Under the pieces are notes generated by a model that worked only from the letters and a program-made list of their open reading frames with translations, had not been told where the DNA came from and ran no database searches. Made by a program: the position numbers and the translations under genes. From Pardosa pseudoannulata (lineage: Eukaryota; Arthropoda; Arachnida; Araneae; Lycosidae): a stretch of DNA of 64,000 nucleotides. The DNA lies in NCBI GenBank assembly GCA_032207245.1, contig CM063502.1, positions 72,209,116-72,273,115 of the forward strand, read 5' to 3'. Of the stretch, positions 13,727-26,623 are shown piece after piece (the stretch's first letter is position 1; each line of letters opens with the position of its first letter).

Positions 13727-14693
13727 ATGCCACGTAGATTTTCAACAGTCCAAGACACTCTCGAATATATGTATTCTTTAAGTGATGAGGAATTGATGAT
13801 CCTGAAATTAGTATTGTTTCTCCTAATCCAGACTCTGTTAGTGATGAGGAAGAAATAGATGATTCAGCCATAAAATGTGAAAATCCATGAATGCATGATG
13901 GTCTAAAAATTTAAGATACCGCTGGTATTGAAATTTTATCAAATAACTATAAAGAATGTCATCTTCCACCGAAAAAACCCGAGTGGGTAAAACGTCACCC
14001 AAAATTTGAATTATTAAGTGATTCAATTTCAACACGAGATTATGAAATTATAAGCGTGGTTGCAGGAAAAACTTGAACTCTTCCACATGATGGTTCATAG
14101 CATAATATCTGTTACTGAAACAGAAACAAATCGATATGCAGATCCCCCTCCTCCCCCCAAAACACATTCTTTGCGCATTACAGAAACATAACTCACGCAA
14201 TTTTTAGGTGTCAATTTCTAGTAGGTACTATTAGTTACCACGCGAAAAAATGTACTGGGAAAATGCTCCAGACACTGGACCTACATTAGTGAATAACGCT
14301 ATGTCCAGAAAACGGTATAATGACACCAAGCCCTTTATTGAATGTAACGATAATTTTTCAATTGATCCACAAGATTGTTATTATAAAATTCGACCTCTTT
14401 ATGACAAAATCAACATAACCTTGAAGCAATTTGGTATATTTTCTGAAAATCTCACCATCGATGAAAGAATGGTAAGATATATAGGAAGGCACATTTACAA
14501 GATGTTCATGAAAAATAAACCTTTAAAATTTGGATATAAATTATGTATGTTAGCATCGTACAATGAATATCCCTTTTTTATTATCCCTTATCAAAGATCA
14601 TAGTTCATAAACTGTACGAAAAAACCAACAACAGTATGCTTAAAATGTAATGTTGGACTTTACATTTACTATTTCTACAAATTTCACCTATGA
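13727..14693 (+). pseudogene. piggyBac transposase remnant
   Basis: In intact elements this DDE-type enzyme cuts and re-inserts the transposon at TTAA. The likely start is ATG at 13727 (MPRRFSTVQDTLEYMYSLSDEE, interrupted by a frameshift near 13795). An acidic stretch (SDEEEIDD) and KKPEWVKRHPKFELL follow in other frames. The best-preserved part is the 117-codon frame 14250-14603, with MYWENAPDTG, NAMSRKRYND and LTIDERMVRYIGRH. The Asp in TIDERM is the first catalytic Asp of the family. After a stop at 14601 the same frame resumes with the Cys-rich tail CTKKPTTVCLKCNVGL and ends at TGA 14691. The second and third catalytic Asp regions are missing, so the joint near 14590-14612 marks an internal deletion. 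Inactive. Confidence 0.9.
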
Positions 14694-14740
14694 ATCAGCC
14701 TAATGAGATGAAAGTGATATTTGTTAAATTTTAGCAGTGT

Positions 14741-14770
14741 ATTGGACCGTTGTCCTATTTATAGGACAGC
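14741..14770 (+). repeat. Subterminal hairpin motif, copy C
   Basis: ATTGGACCG then GTCCTATTTATAGGAC then AGC, in the same orientation as copy A, about 130 bp inside the right end of the piggyBac element. Confidence 0.85.
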
Positions 14771-14903
14771 TAATTACTTAAAAAAATAAAAATATTTTTT
14801 CAAAATTTTGGTTTTATATGCTTAATTACACCATATTAATGATATGGATGAAGTTTTATTAACTTACAGAAATATTTAGTTGGTGTGGTACAATATGGGT
14901 TAA

Positions 14904-15639
14904 GAATGGAATGCAAATTATTATTTTATTATACTTATTTCTATAACGAATATAGTTATTATCGAAGTATAAATATTTTTATTTTCAGTATCAAATGTTT
15001 TTTCTATTAAAAAATCAATATTATATATATTCGAAGACATCTGGGGACAATTCTAACTGCCCCACCTCTTGTTCATTGTGAAAGAAAATTTAAATGAAAT
15101 TATCATGTTTAGAAAGATATTTAGTCTATATAATTTTTATTAAAGATTTGATTCATGCCTTTTGTAAATGAAAATTATGTCTTTCCATATTGTTATTATT
15201 TTATTATTTTCATATTTTGACTAATGTTTTTACCAGTGCATTTTTTTCCCTGATATAAAAATATTTTTTAAATAAATTTACTAAACTATAGGTAATAGAA
15301 CTAACTAAATATGAAGAATTATTGCCATAACAAAGAAAATATTATTCATGTGTAAAATTTGAAATTTAACTCAAATATGCATTGAAATATTCAATTAATA
15401 TTAAAAAGTTTATTTACTTCAATATATAAAATTAATATTTAGCATAAATTGTAGGCATTTATATTTTTGTATCTTTAAATGACTACATTACTTTCCATAC
15501 ACAGCATTTCAGTATTTATACGTCGTATTTTATATATCATAATTTTATTAAAACTTAAATTTATCAAAATATATTAAATTATTCTAATTAAAAATAATTA
15601 AGTTATATTCATTAATTTAGCAATTAGGATAAATATAAC
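14904..15639. other. AT-rich non-coding DNA, nothing recognised
   Basis: No supported feature after the right TTAA of the piggyBac copy. Confidence 0.5.
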
Positions 15640-15699
15640 AAATAAAGAGATAATACTTATAAAAACACAATTTAGGTTTTTTTCGTTTTAATTGTATTA

Positions 15700-16060
15700 A
15701 CTTTTTCATCCTATAAAAAGGGGAAAATCCTAAATTAATTTTCCCTTTTATTAAGCAATTTCTGTTAAATAGGCGCCAAAAAGTCTTAACATAAATGCTG
15801 CGTCTCACCAAAAGTGCATCTTGTCGCTAATTGTCCTTGAATAATCTTCGTAATAGAAATATGGGCGAAAACGACACTCTTCTCATAGGCGATATCTGTG
15901 ACAAAAAAAAAAAAAGTCTGAAAGGCAAATTCATCTTCTAAAATTAGGATTGAGTGAAAAGAGGCTGTTATTTCTTTCTACTGTCAAAAAAGAAGTAATT
16001 TGAAGTTCAGTGAGATAAAGGATTGTCATATGATAAAGCCGTCAATTAAATATCGCATTT
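15700..16060. repeat. Diverged duplicate, copy 1
   Basis: This stretch aligns by eye with about 16570-16870. Both contain cttatcgctaattgtccttg-like text (here tgtcgctaattgtccttgaa), then a GACAA/GTGACAA stretch, then a homopurine run, then GAAATTTGAAG..AGAGATAA. Copies differ by many substitutions and indels. Read on the minus strand both carry a peptide ending QGQLA (here TKIIQGQLA), so they could be old paralogous exons or just old repeats. Confidence 0.5.
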
Positions 16061-16569
16061 AAAATAATTTTCTCTGTTAAACGTTGAAGCTGGTTCAAAG
16101 AGCTAAAAATTTAATATTATGATTTTTTAAAGATATTGGGATATTTATAAGATAAAATAAAAATATAAATAAGATTTTCTGAAAATTCTTTGAAACAAAA
16201 GAAACAATAATTTAGGATTTATCGAGTTTCCTCCATTTATATTCATATTATTCTTAAAATGATTGATAAGTATTTAATACTTTACAAATTATTAGAAAAG
16301 AAAATTAAGTACATGTTAAAGAGAATATGGAAATAAAAAACTAAGTATTTTTATATTTGCTTTGTTGTGATTTTATACAGGGAATTACAATTTATATTTG
16401 ACACTTAATCATAGTATTCTAATACCCTATTTGACCAAAGCAGACAAGCAATATAATTCTTCCGACTATCCAAATGGGATAACTATAATATTACTATATA
16501 ACTATAGAATTGATAAATTACAGAAAATTGATTTTATTTATTGTGACATGTTTGTTGGTGTTTACCACT

Positions 16570-16870
16570 TAATACAAAGGGAAAACATAATTCTTCCTTT
16601 TTATAAACTTATTTCTGTTAAAAAGACACTGAAAAGTTTTTACTCGAATCCACTTGTCAACGAAAATGTTACTTATCGCTAATTGTCCTTGATTAATGTC
16701 CTTAATAATATGAATGAATTTAATGCCTTTCTCTTCGATAACTACCTCAGACAATAAAGTTTGTGACAATGAAATTTATCTTTTAAGTTAAGTTAGAGGG
16801 AAAAGAAGTTTTTGTTTGTCATTAAAAAAAAGAAGAAATTTGAAGAACTTAGAGATAATTGAGTTCCATT
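16570..16870. repeat. Diverged duplicate, copy 2
   Basis: Partner of 15700-16060, about 870 bp away. The minus-strand frame 16769-16569 (66 codons) includes EKGIKFIHIIKDINQGQLA; the equivalent part of copy 1 is EKSVVFAHIS..IIQGQLA in a frame without a start. No protein family recognised. Confidence 0.5.
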
Positions 16871-17042
16871 AATTGGAAATTAAAAATTATTTAGGAAGAT
16901 ATACAAATTTTTAACAAAACATATATTTAATAGAGAACATTCAGAGGTTAGTCGAGGAAATTCTATGTGGATGAAATTCTTCAAAATGTCACTGAGTATT
17001 TCTTTATAATAACGCCTCATTAAGTCGTCAATCTTAATTACA

Positions 17043-17365
17043 GTAAAAAAAAAACCTTGAAGAAATATTGTCTAAACTTAAATTAAACAACTAAAATGAA
17101 ACAAAGGAAAATTTGTTTATTTTCACTTAAAATTTCTTCTGTTTATTGGTCGCATCTATTGTAGTTGTCAATATATAAATTTGTAGATACAGTATTTCAA
17201 GCTTTTGGTAGATTTGTTCATTATATTTAATAATTAAATTAAAGCATTACCGTTCCGTATAATCCTATTACTGTAACTGTTGTGTTTGTGCATTTTACAG
17301 TTTTTCTGCTATATTATTGAAGTAATAGCTTCTATTTTTTTATTCTATTCTTCGTTTAAAATGAG
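17043..17365 (+). repeat. Tandem duplication, unit 1 (about 323 bp)
   Basis: Runs from the A-run plus CTTGAAGAAA to TTCGTTTAAAATGAGGT. The next unit repeats it with a few per cent substitutions and small indels, including the landmark ATTGGTCGCATCTATT. Confidence 0.85.
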
Positions 17366-17692
17366 GTGAAAAAAACTTGAAGAAACATAATATTGTCAAA
17401 ACTTAAATTAAACAACTGAAATGAAACAAAGGAAAATTGGTTTCTTTTCACTTAAAATTTCTTCTGTTTATTGGTCGCATCTATTATAGTTGTCAATATA
17501 TAAATTTATAGATACATTATTTCAATCTTTTGGTAGATTTGTTGAATATATTTAATAATTAAATGAAAGTATTACCGTTCCTTATAATCTTATTACTCTA
17601 ACATTTATATTTGTGAATTTTACAGTTTTTCTGCTATATTACTGAAGTAATAGCTTCTAGTTTTTTGTTCTATTCTTCTTTTAAAATGATGT
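17366..17692 (+). repeat. Tandem duplication, unit 2 (about 327 bp)
   Basis: Direct repeat of 17043-17365. Neither unit has a significant open frame. Confidence 0.85.
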
Positions 17693-18147
17693 TTATTGTG
17701 TCCCTCATTGCCTTTGTTGCATGTCAAAAATTTAAATTAGGATAGTTTCAGTAAATTACAAATTAATGGGATATTTTGTCATAATGACTGAAACGTAACG
17801 AAAAAAATCATTACAGACAAAGATTTCATTTAATACTTATCATCATCAACCTCATGTAATATGTAGCCAGAATTACTTATTTTTTATCTTATGAAATAAA
17901 ATTTGATTAATTATTATTACTAATTACTTCATAATTTGATATTTAAGAGTTTAAATATTTTTTATTGTTTAAAAAACCTTTAGCTACAGGGAAATATGAA
18001 AGTTATACCTTAATACCACTGACCAGAAGTGAGTTTACTGCTTTTGAAACAAATTTAACTCATAAAATATAAATTTAGAATTAAGAACTTCGAAACTATT
18101 GAGCTAGAAATAATTTTGAACGATAATTAAAAAGTATTGCACGAAAA
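17693..18147. other. AT-rich non-coding DNA, nothing recognised
   Basis: No coding, inverted-repeat or SINE signature was seen between the tandem duplication and the open frame that starts at 18148. Confidence 0.45.
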
Positions 18148-18402
18148 ATGTTTGTGCCCGAATTCTTCCTATTCCACCAGGTAATGGACCATGTACAGGA
18201 GAGTGCTGTAGAGGACAGAGAGGTTGTACTCCTGAGCGACAGTGAGCATATAAAAGCATGGATATTTATTAGAACTGTGGAGGTGCCCGCATATGCAGAA
18301 TGTATGGAACAGTTAAGGGCAATAGATGAGCCATTGTACGCATTTATCAAACGCGGTTTCCAGATTGACATGAATCACACCATAGTTTATTTGCCCATCT
18401 GA
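18148..18402 (+). CDS. Unrecognised open frame next to a transposase fossil
   Basis: 84 codons in a locally GC-richer patch, starting MFVPEFFLFHQVMDHVQ and containing VEVPAYAECMEQLRAIDEPL and AFIKRGFQIDMNH. Amino-acid composition is balanced and unlike the Lys/Asn/Ile/Phe-rich chance frames of this window. I do not recognise a family. A 91-codon minus-strand frame overlaps almost the same bases and cannot be excluded as the real one. The decayed DDE transposase begins about 250 bp downstream on the same strand, so this may be part of the same element. No splice signals or promoter were identified. Confidence 0.3.
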   Translation: MFVPEFFLFHQVMDHVQESAVEDREVVLLSDSEHIKAWIFIRTVEVPAYAECMEQLRAIDEPLYAFIKRGFQIDMNHTIVYLPI

Positions 18403-18639
18403 ATCAAAATTTTACCTCGTACAGAACATTAAGGAGTGGCACGATACACTCGATTATCAGAGAAGAAATTTTTTTGGATGTCGTGGGGACTAATCCAATG
18501 ATATGAATAAATAATATTACCTCTCAAATGCGAGAGTTTCATGGTAGTGCCCAGCTTTTTTTTGAAAGCAGAATCTTTTAAAGCCTTTTTTTATAAAAGG
18601 GGTCAGTTACTTCCGATGACAGTCCTACATGTGTACTTT

Positions 18640-19290
18640 TCATGTTTTCTGTCTGACTGTGGTTTCATCAAGAATAACGCTGAGATGTGAATTTTCCAGC
18701 TTATGTGTTGGTTACTGATGAGACCATTTTATAGAGATGGTGTAGTCAATCACCACAATTATCTTTTGTGTGTTCCTGAAAACCTCCACAGTGTGCAGAA
18801 CCACACAGCACCTGAGTTGACACATGAGTGGTTTTGTTCGGCGACTGCTTAAATTGGCCGTACCATTGCCATCGAAGTTGACAGCCACGAATCATCTCAC
18901 CTTTAATGAGGAGATTCTTCCCGACTTGCTTGAGGGTATTATACGAAATGTGAAATTTAATGTGTTTCCAGCATGATGGGATTCTTGATTTGCACTAGCT
19001 GTTTGAAACCATTTCATCAGATAATTCCTGCATTGATGGATCCGGTCCATTGGTTCCCACTCTCATCGGATTTACCATGTCTTGATTTCTTTATGTAGAT
19101 ATCCATGAAATGTGTAGTGTATTCCGACCCTTTGGCGTATTTATTGATCTGGTGGCAAAACTCATCTGCGCAGATAGTTTGATTAAATAAACTATCATTG
19201 TGATCCACTGTTTCCGACAATAAACACTCCGTCGGTTCCAGGCATGTTTTATGTCTGACGGGGAAAATTTAAGCACATGTTTTAATATTC
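18640..19290 (+). pseudogene. Decayed DDE transposase of a Tc1/mariner-like arthropod family
   Basis: Joined across frameshifts and stops, the plus strand reads DGVVNHHNYLLCVPENLHS, then PELTHEWFCSAT, then about 19030-19110 DPVHWFPLSSDLPCLDFFM, ISMKCVVYSDPLAYLLI and finally LRRFQACFMSDGENLS. This follows the order of a widespread arthropod transposase: 'G-VNRHN--YW--ENPH', 'PKL-VWC--S', 'WPPRSPDLTPLDFFLWG-LKS-VY', 'RR-QAC----GGHF'. The SSDLPCLDFF segment holds the position of the last catalytic Asp. At least six breaks are present, so it is inactive. The family match is by eye from remembered consensus patterns. Confidence 0.7.
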
Positions 19291-19299
19291 ATGCCTTAC

Positions 19300-20754
19300 A
19301 ACATTTGTATTCATTATGTCTGATAAATGTATCAGATCAATCATTCTCTTTTTTCCTTTCGCTTCTTCGATCTTTGATACTACTTAGTCCTGACATTTCC
19401 TAGGAAAATTTACATCCTAATGATGTGCCTTACGTCTTTTTGAAGTTCTTACCAAGATTTTAGGAACATAAGAGTGCATAAAATAAAAAAAAATATCACA
19501 TTTAACTACTCTTTGTAGTTATATTGAAAATAAAGCTTTCGTTGCCAGTAATATTGGATTATGTCAGACACCTTTATCTTGAATACAGAGTTAAACAAAA
19601 CGACTCCCAGTGAAATTATATATTTCAAAAGAGCGCTAGAATATGTTTTGGTGGACAATCATATAAGTTTCCTCATGTTCAACAGATGGCACGGCATGCA
19701 ACAAAATTACAAAAGAAATATGACTAATAAGCATACCTGACAAACTTCATTTTAACATTAAATGTTTGCCCTGTAACGCTTAATTAGCAATCTATTATTT
19801 ACACTAGTGGTTAAATTTCAGCAAAAGAGTGAAACGATCAGAATAAATTCGAATGAAATAATAATATGTAGAAAGATTCTGATATATGAATAAATAACTA
19901 CACATACACACATCTATATAGATGGGTGTGTATATTTATATGTATGAATTATATATTAGTATTAGTAACATTATACTACTCTCCTTGAACATTTGACACC
20001 GCACAAATTTAGTCTTGGGAATTTAAATAACATACTTATGTATTATTATAGTTCTTATATTTTAGAAATTTTAAATCTATTATTAATTATCTATTATTAA
20101 TATGTTATTAACTATAGTGAGATATTCTCTTTCTAAAAATTCATTTCTAAAGTTATTAAATACTATAATATAAAAATATAATTTGCAGTAACTCTGATGT
20201 TAATAAATATCCATAGTAAATAATATTTTAACGCTAAAGAAAGAAATGATAATGATAAAAGAAGAAATGACTGATTAATGAAATATTTCCGAAAATATTT
20301 GACGAGATATGAATACGCAAACATATAATGAAGGAAATATTAAAATGATTCGGGATTCTGTAAAAAAATGTAAATCGTAAATTAAAATACCATCATTATA
20401 CGAAAAATAAAATATGCCGTTAATAAAATAATAGTAAAAGAATTATAAATGATCGAGATATATATTTGATTTCTTACGTGTATCACTTGGAAGAAACGAA
20501 CTCGTGAAAATATTAATATAACTAGTGTGCACTTATATAATATTGTAATTTAGTATATTGTAGTATGATTTAAGTGATTTTAACAGAAATGTTCTTATTT
20601 TAAATTGGTTTTAAATACCCATGATAAAACACAATTTATAAAACATGCAGAATAAAATATTCATAAATTATTCAAAGCGATATATAATCCAGTTATATAT
20701 CTAGAAAATTAATTTCTACTCAAACTTTACATGTAAACCTAAAAACACTATTAT
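19300..20754. other. AT-rich non-coding DNA, nothing recognised
   Basis: No supported feature. A small inverted repeat (ATCTATATAGAT, about 19912-19923) followed by gggtgtg is probably chance. Confidence 0.5.
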
Positions 20755-21090
20755 ATCCGGCAATGGCTTGTACGTGCTTTCGTTAATAGGACTTAAGAGA
20801 GGGGATACATCTCTCTTGGGGTAAACACATCCTTGTAGAGGAAAGCAAGATTAGGGACGTGTCCTAATCAACTATAATTCAAGATTTAGGACACGGTTCG
20901 TATACATGGCATAATTGAATCTCAACATCTCATCCTTTGGGATGACGTAGGGTTCTTGATAAACTCTCTAGTGTAGACACAAGTGAAAACTTATAGGTTA
21001 ATGTTTTACAGAGTTCTTGTGAGGGAGGATTTCATGTTGGATGGACATACAAAGGATCTTGTTTACGATCCGGAAGGTGTGATTTATTAC
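20755..21090. other. Unclassified GC-richer island with inverted repeats
   Basis: About 335 bp with clearly higher G+C than its flanks but no long frame. It contains a 10-bp perfect inverted repeat CGTGTCCTAA (20858-20867) / TTAGGACACG (20885-20894), overlapping a second stem GATTAGG/CCTAATC. It may be a relic of a mobile element; no family was recognised. Confidence 0.4.
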
Positions 21091-22187
21091 AATAAGAATG
21101 ACCAAACAACAAATTGAAATTTATTGGACCAAAATTTCATTTTACAAGTGAATAAGTTTGTTTAGAAAATTCTGGGAAAAGAGAATACTTATTGATATTA
21201 CAGAAAGTTGCCTTACCTAAATCTGATAATCATATAATAGCTCCCTAGAATGTCTGAATATATTACATGAAAATAATCCCAGGATCCATTTATCAATTAT
21301 AAACTTTGCAATTTTCAGTTAAAATTTGGAATGTCTTTACAGAAATCTGTAAAATGCAATTTATTTTATAAAGTGAAGCCTTACTACAAGCTCAGTATTT
21401 GTACAGACTGTTCACACTTTCATTTAAAATACAACTATGAAAGTACTAATCTTGTTTTCTCTGTTTTTCCTAATTTGCATATCTACAAGATATATCTAAC
21501 TATCGTGTTTTTCCTTTTTTCGGTAAACACACCTTAACATGATTTTCGTGTGATTTAAATTTGCGGAAAATATCCTAAATTAAAAATGGTATTTTTTTTT
21601 CATATTCTGATTCATATATAACTGTAAAGAATGTCAAAAGATAAAATCAAAAAATAAATCCAATGAATGAATGCAGACATACATTATATCTTATTTCTAA
21701 TAATTCAGAACACAGAAAATCAAAAGTTTTCACTAGTTATATGTTGATTTCTCAACGAACCGGTTCGGTAACGATGGTCAACCGTTTAAGCATTCAAAAA
21801 TTATCTTTCTCAGTGATTTGAAATTAAAATATTCTATTTATTGGTGGACTTACGCAGAATGATAGAGAAAAATAAAGAGAATCCTACAACTGAATTATCA
21901 ACACTGAGCTTATAATTGACAAATTGAAATTTTACATTTATCCTATAATTTATGGATATGCTGTACATATATTTTGTAGGAGATTATTTCTTGGCAATAT
22001 TATGCTAACCATAATGGTATATTTATATGTAAATATATATTTGATTATTTTATTGCATTAGTTCAACAATGAAGCATGTTTATTACATTTTGCATTATAT
22101 ATTTTATTATGTAAAATCTAACTTATGGAGAAAAATATTTTTTTGAAGAAATTTAATAACATTACTATTATTTTAAAGTAAACATAT
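21091..22187. other. AT-rich non-coding DNA
   Basis: Only chance-length frames, for example a 68-codon frame at 21331-21537. Nothing recognisable. Confidence 0.5.
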
Positions 22188-22529
22188 ATGGTAATTTTAA
22201 GAATCTTTGTCTTAGAGAAAACTAAATTTTATTTATCAATTAAGTACGGGATAGAAAAAGTGTACTATGAGTATTTTATGTTGAACATTTTATTAATGTA
22301 TTTATCCATGTTCTCAGATTTTCTGTCTTTCTTACAAATTTTGAAAGGAACAGTATTCAAAGTTATTATTCTGAGAAATCTATTATTCAGAAAACAGGGT
22401 AATACTTACATTTTAGGTCTTATTAACATTAATATTTTACAAAACACATTTTATTACGAAATTTGTGCATTTATCAATCTACCATTCAGTGTAATTAGTC
22501 AACAGTTTTTGTACAATTTATGTACATAA
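22188..22529 (+). other. 113-codon hydrophobic open frame, probably chance
   Basis: Starts MVILRIFVLEKTKF and is very rich in Ile, Leu, Phe and Tyr, as expected of any long frame in such T-rich DNA. A second plus-strand frame of 75 codons follows at 22603-22830. No motif, no conserved residue pattern and no splice sites support either as a gene. A diverged membrane protein exon is possible but unproven. Confidence 0.15.
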
Positions 22530-23118
22530 ATGTCCATAGTAAATTAGAAATTGTGAAACATCAATGTATATATATTAGATGTACATAACATAATTTAGCA
22601 GTTTGAATTCCTCAGGTAAACTTTTAGATTACGTTTACGCAGTTAATCGTATTCTAGCTTTAAATAGCATATTTCAGAATTTCAGTTTTATTGTTCGAAA
22701 GCAGATTTATTTTATATTGTTTCCCCTTAGCTGGAGCAGTTTCAAAGAGGGTATGCAGCAAAAAATCGTTTTTGTTATGCACATTTCTATTTGTGAATCT
22801 GTTATTACATTTCAACGTGTGTTTCATTGAAATATTATAATAGTTAAAGAATTTAAATGTTATCACCAAAAGGCTAATGACAGTGGTTGATGGCATAACT
22901 TATTTAAATGTAACTAGAAGAACCTTGTCTGAGGAAGAGGAAAGTTCGGGGTGAACAAACATGTCAACAAGTCCCAGTCATAAAGGGAAGTTTTTGTGAG
23001 CTTTTATAATGAAAAATGTTAATGCTACTAGCACTTCTTCCATGCATATTTATTTTGTAATTTATAGTTACAAAACTGAAATTAAACATTATTAAATCTT
23101 CCGTGGTCGTATATACAT

Positions 23119-24117
<999 letters not shown>

Positions 24118-24269
24118 ATACTTCTCCTTACGTGTAAGAAAGCGTGTGGAAAACAAATATTTAGTTCTATTACTAACTTATTTAGTCTTATTAATCTTGG
24201 GGGGTGAATGGCCTAAATAACTTCATCTTTACTTTTATACAAATACTTTAAGAATAAATAACCCATTAA

Positions 24270-24560
24270 ATTGTAATTTAGGACACGCTATACGTTTTTT
24301 GCGTGCCAAAGTGTTATATTGTAGATGACTTGAGTAGCAATCACTTTCGAAATTCCCTGTAGACAGAGATGCTCCTGATGTTATAACCAGATCTTTTTTT
24401 CTTTTCCTTTAACACGCACGCGGCTCGTAAAACACGCCGCTTTGAAAAAAGCCAAGAAGCGCAGAGCACAGAAGGATGAGATAAAAAGAAAAGGAAATCG
24501 TAAGGGAATGGTTTGGTAAATTTCCAAGATGAAAGGAAAGGCATAACTTTTTACGTATAA
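24270..24560. other. GC-richer patch, unidentified
   Basis: Contains TTAGGACACG (about 24281-24290) and, at 24410-24480, an unusually GC-rich stretch. One plus-strand frame there is strongly basic (HAALKKAKKRRAQKDEIKRK, no ATG, stop about 24518). A minus-strand 67-codon frame (24544-24341) overlaps it. Neither resembles a known family. Confidence 0.3.
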
Positions 24561-26353
24561 TACAACTTATTTCGAAAAATATATTTTGTTGAAGCATATT
24601 AGCAAAATACCTATTACTACAATGTAAATACTTACGACAACTTTTCTTTCTCTATTTAAGAGAAAACTAAACTTTTATTCAGAATATTTTTGTGGAATTG
24701 AAATGGTAAACTGACGCTATTTCTTGATTCAAATCCTTGTGAACATAAGGACATGTTTATAAAATTTTCGTATTCATGTACTCATATTTTTCATACTTTT
24801 CTTATGTATTTTAAAGTACGTATGTCTAACATGTTCTGTTATGTAACACATAATCCTAAAAGCATATGATGATTATGTAATGCGTAATCCTAAAAAATAT
24901 TATATTTTTGTGTTCTATAAACATAAATATTTTAAAGGATATTTTTTAATGAAAAGATGACTAATTTGCAAGCTAACATTCAGTTATCAAATCTAGTTAT
25001 ACTTTACAGCTTTTATTTATCATATATATATATATATGTATCACCGTGTGTGTATAAGTATGAACTACGACATTAGGGTAATTATCAGAGCTTCTAAATT
25101 TCAATCCCGCTCTATTATGGATGTCAGTAGAAAGCTCTCTTAAATTTTACAATCATATCTTTACATTAGTTTAGGCATAGAGTTAACGATATTTAACTAA
25201 TTCATTTTACTTCTAAGCCTTTCTTTGTATATGTGATGTAGATTTAAGTGAATTTAATGTTTCAATTGGATGAACTTTAAAAACGTTAGAGTATGTAATG
25301 GATTTTGCCCGTTGGCAGTGTGAAGCATAATTTGAGCAGTCATAATTAATAATCGGTTTAATCACTTTATTATGATCTAAGAGGAAAAAAAGGACTTTGT
25401 TAGCCACTGACTCTGTGTATGTACGTCTCCAATACTTTTTCTCCAAGAATTAAATTTTGTGTGAATATTAAACTCATATGAATGTCTATAATTCCTCCTA
25501 TTATGATAATAAAAGTATAACTACAATAACTGAAATAATAAGAAATAAAAGCATGTTATTTTGAAACCAAAAATATTTAGTTTTAATGAATAGTATATAT
25601 CCCTCAGGTAAATTTTAATGACATGTAGGTTGAAAATTTAGTAAGTATTTACTACATAGCATATAATATAAGAGTCAGTTTAAATATGCTTTGAAGTGTA
25701 TAACTGGATATTTCTCTGCTTAAAAAATATTATGACAATTTAATAAAGAAAATACTAATGATTTAGTAATACATTCTCTTTGAATTTTTCTTATATGCCT
25801 TTGACATCAACCAAGATGCATACTAAAGTTCAAAATGTATTCTCTAAATTAAAAAAAAAAGAAATACCCATTATGTGCAAAATTACTATACAATAAGATA
25901 GTCTAACAAAACTGCTATTATGTTTATTTATAATTAATAAATATCATTATAATCGATAATTGACAGTATAATTATCTGAAAATTGCATATATATATATAT
26001 TTATATATAACTAAAATTCCTGAATTTTTAAAGAAGATAGATTAAAAGCAAAATATTTTTAATATGTCCATTCTAACGATGGAAAATGTAAAAGTATAAT
26101 TTTGCATATTTTCAACCTTTCCAAAAAATAGAAACGAAATATTGAATTGCGAAATATTTTAATGAATAATATTACTCTTTTATTCCTATGTACGAAATAG
26201 TTAAGTAATTTATAACCCCTTTTCCAATAAGCAGTTGAATTTTTTGCAAGTATTACAATTTTATCTACAGCTAATTTTTAATTACCGTTCACAGGTATGA
26301 CAATATAGTTTGTAATAATACTAACTGAATTAGAAGTAAAATTTTACTTATAT
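24561..26353. other. AT-rich non-coding DNA, nothing recognised
   Basis: Includes two short (TA)n tracts (about 25024-25037 and 25988-26000). The 77-codon minus-strand frame at 25446-25213 has no recognisable motif. Confidence 0.5.
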
Positions 26354-26623
26354 TCATTTTTGGAGCCAATGAGGGTTTATAACTCCCTTCCTTCTATGCG
26401 TTAATCGAGAGCACACTTTTTCCATGTTTCTTCTATATGTGTGTATGGTTGTGTAAATACATAATTGAGAAGACTCTGATGAATATAAGTTCTTATGCAC
26501 ACCCCAAACACTCCGCATAGTATGAAACCGCAGTTGCAAAAGACCTTTCCTGTTTTGCCCGTACGCCGTTCGGTCAATCATATTTCTGTTTCGCTTGCAC
26601 TGTTCCTGCCGTATTTTTTCCAA
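26354..26623 (-). CDS. Unrecognised 89-codon open frame
   Basis: Starts MEKIRQEQCKRNRNMIDRTA and ends KGVINPHWLQK. It is rich in Arg, Gln and His and lies in a patch with higher G+C than its flanks, so its composition is unlike the chance frames around it. No domain, signal peptide or membrane segment is evident. It could be an exon, part of an old repeat, or chance. Confidence is low. Confidence 0.22.
   Translation of the reverse strand: MEKIRQEQCKRNRNMIDRTAYGQNRKGLLQLRFHTMRSVWGVHKNLYSSESSQLCIYTTIHTYRRNMEKVCSRLTHRRKGVINPHWLQK

Larger units (their letters stand above)
13074..14899 (+). mobile_element. Internally deleted piggyBac element, 1.83 kb
   Basis: TTAA flanks both borders (13070-13073 and 14900-14903). 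The left end is CCCATATTGGACC and the right end reverse-complemented is CCCATATTGTACC: 12 of 13 match. TTAA duplication with CCC ends is diagnostic of piggyBac. Between them lies a broken plus-strand piggyBac transposase that keeps its N-terminal acidic region, first catalytic Asp region and C-terminal Cys-rich tail, but lacks the central catalytic part. Three copies of a 30-bp hairpin motif lie inside the ends. Full-length piggyBacs are usually about 2.5 kb or more, so this copy is an internal-deletion derivative that also carries frameshifts and stops. Confidence 0.92.

Noticed and set aside
22188..22830. Chemoreceptor-like membrane protein exons
   Set aside because: The frames are hydrophobic, but so is nearly any long frame in such T-rich DNA; no conserved motif or splice support was seen.
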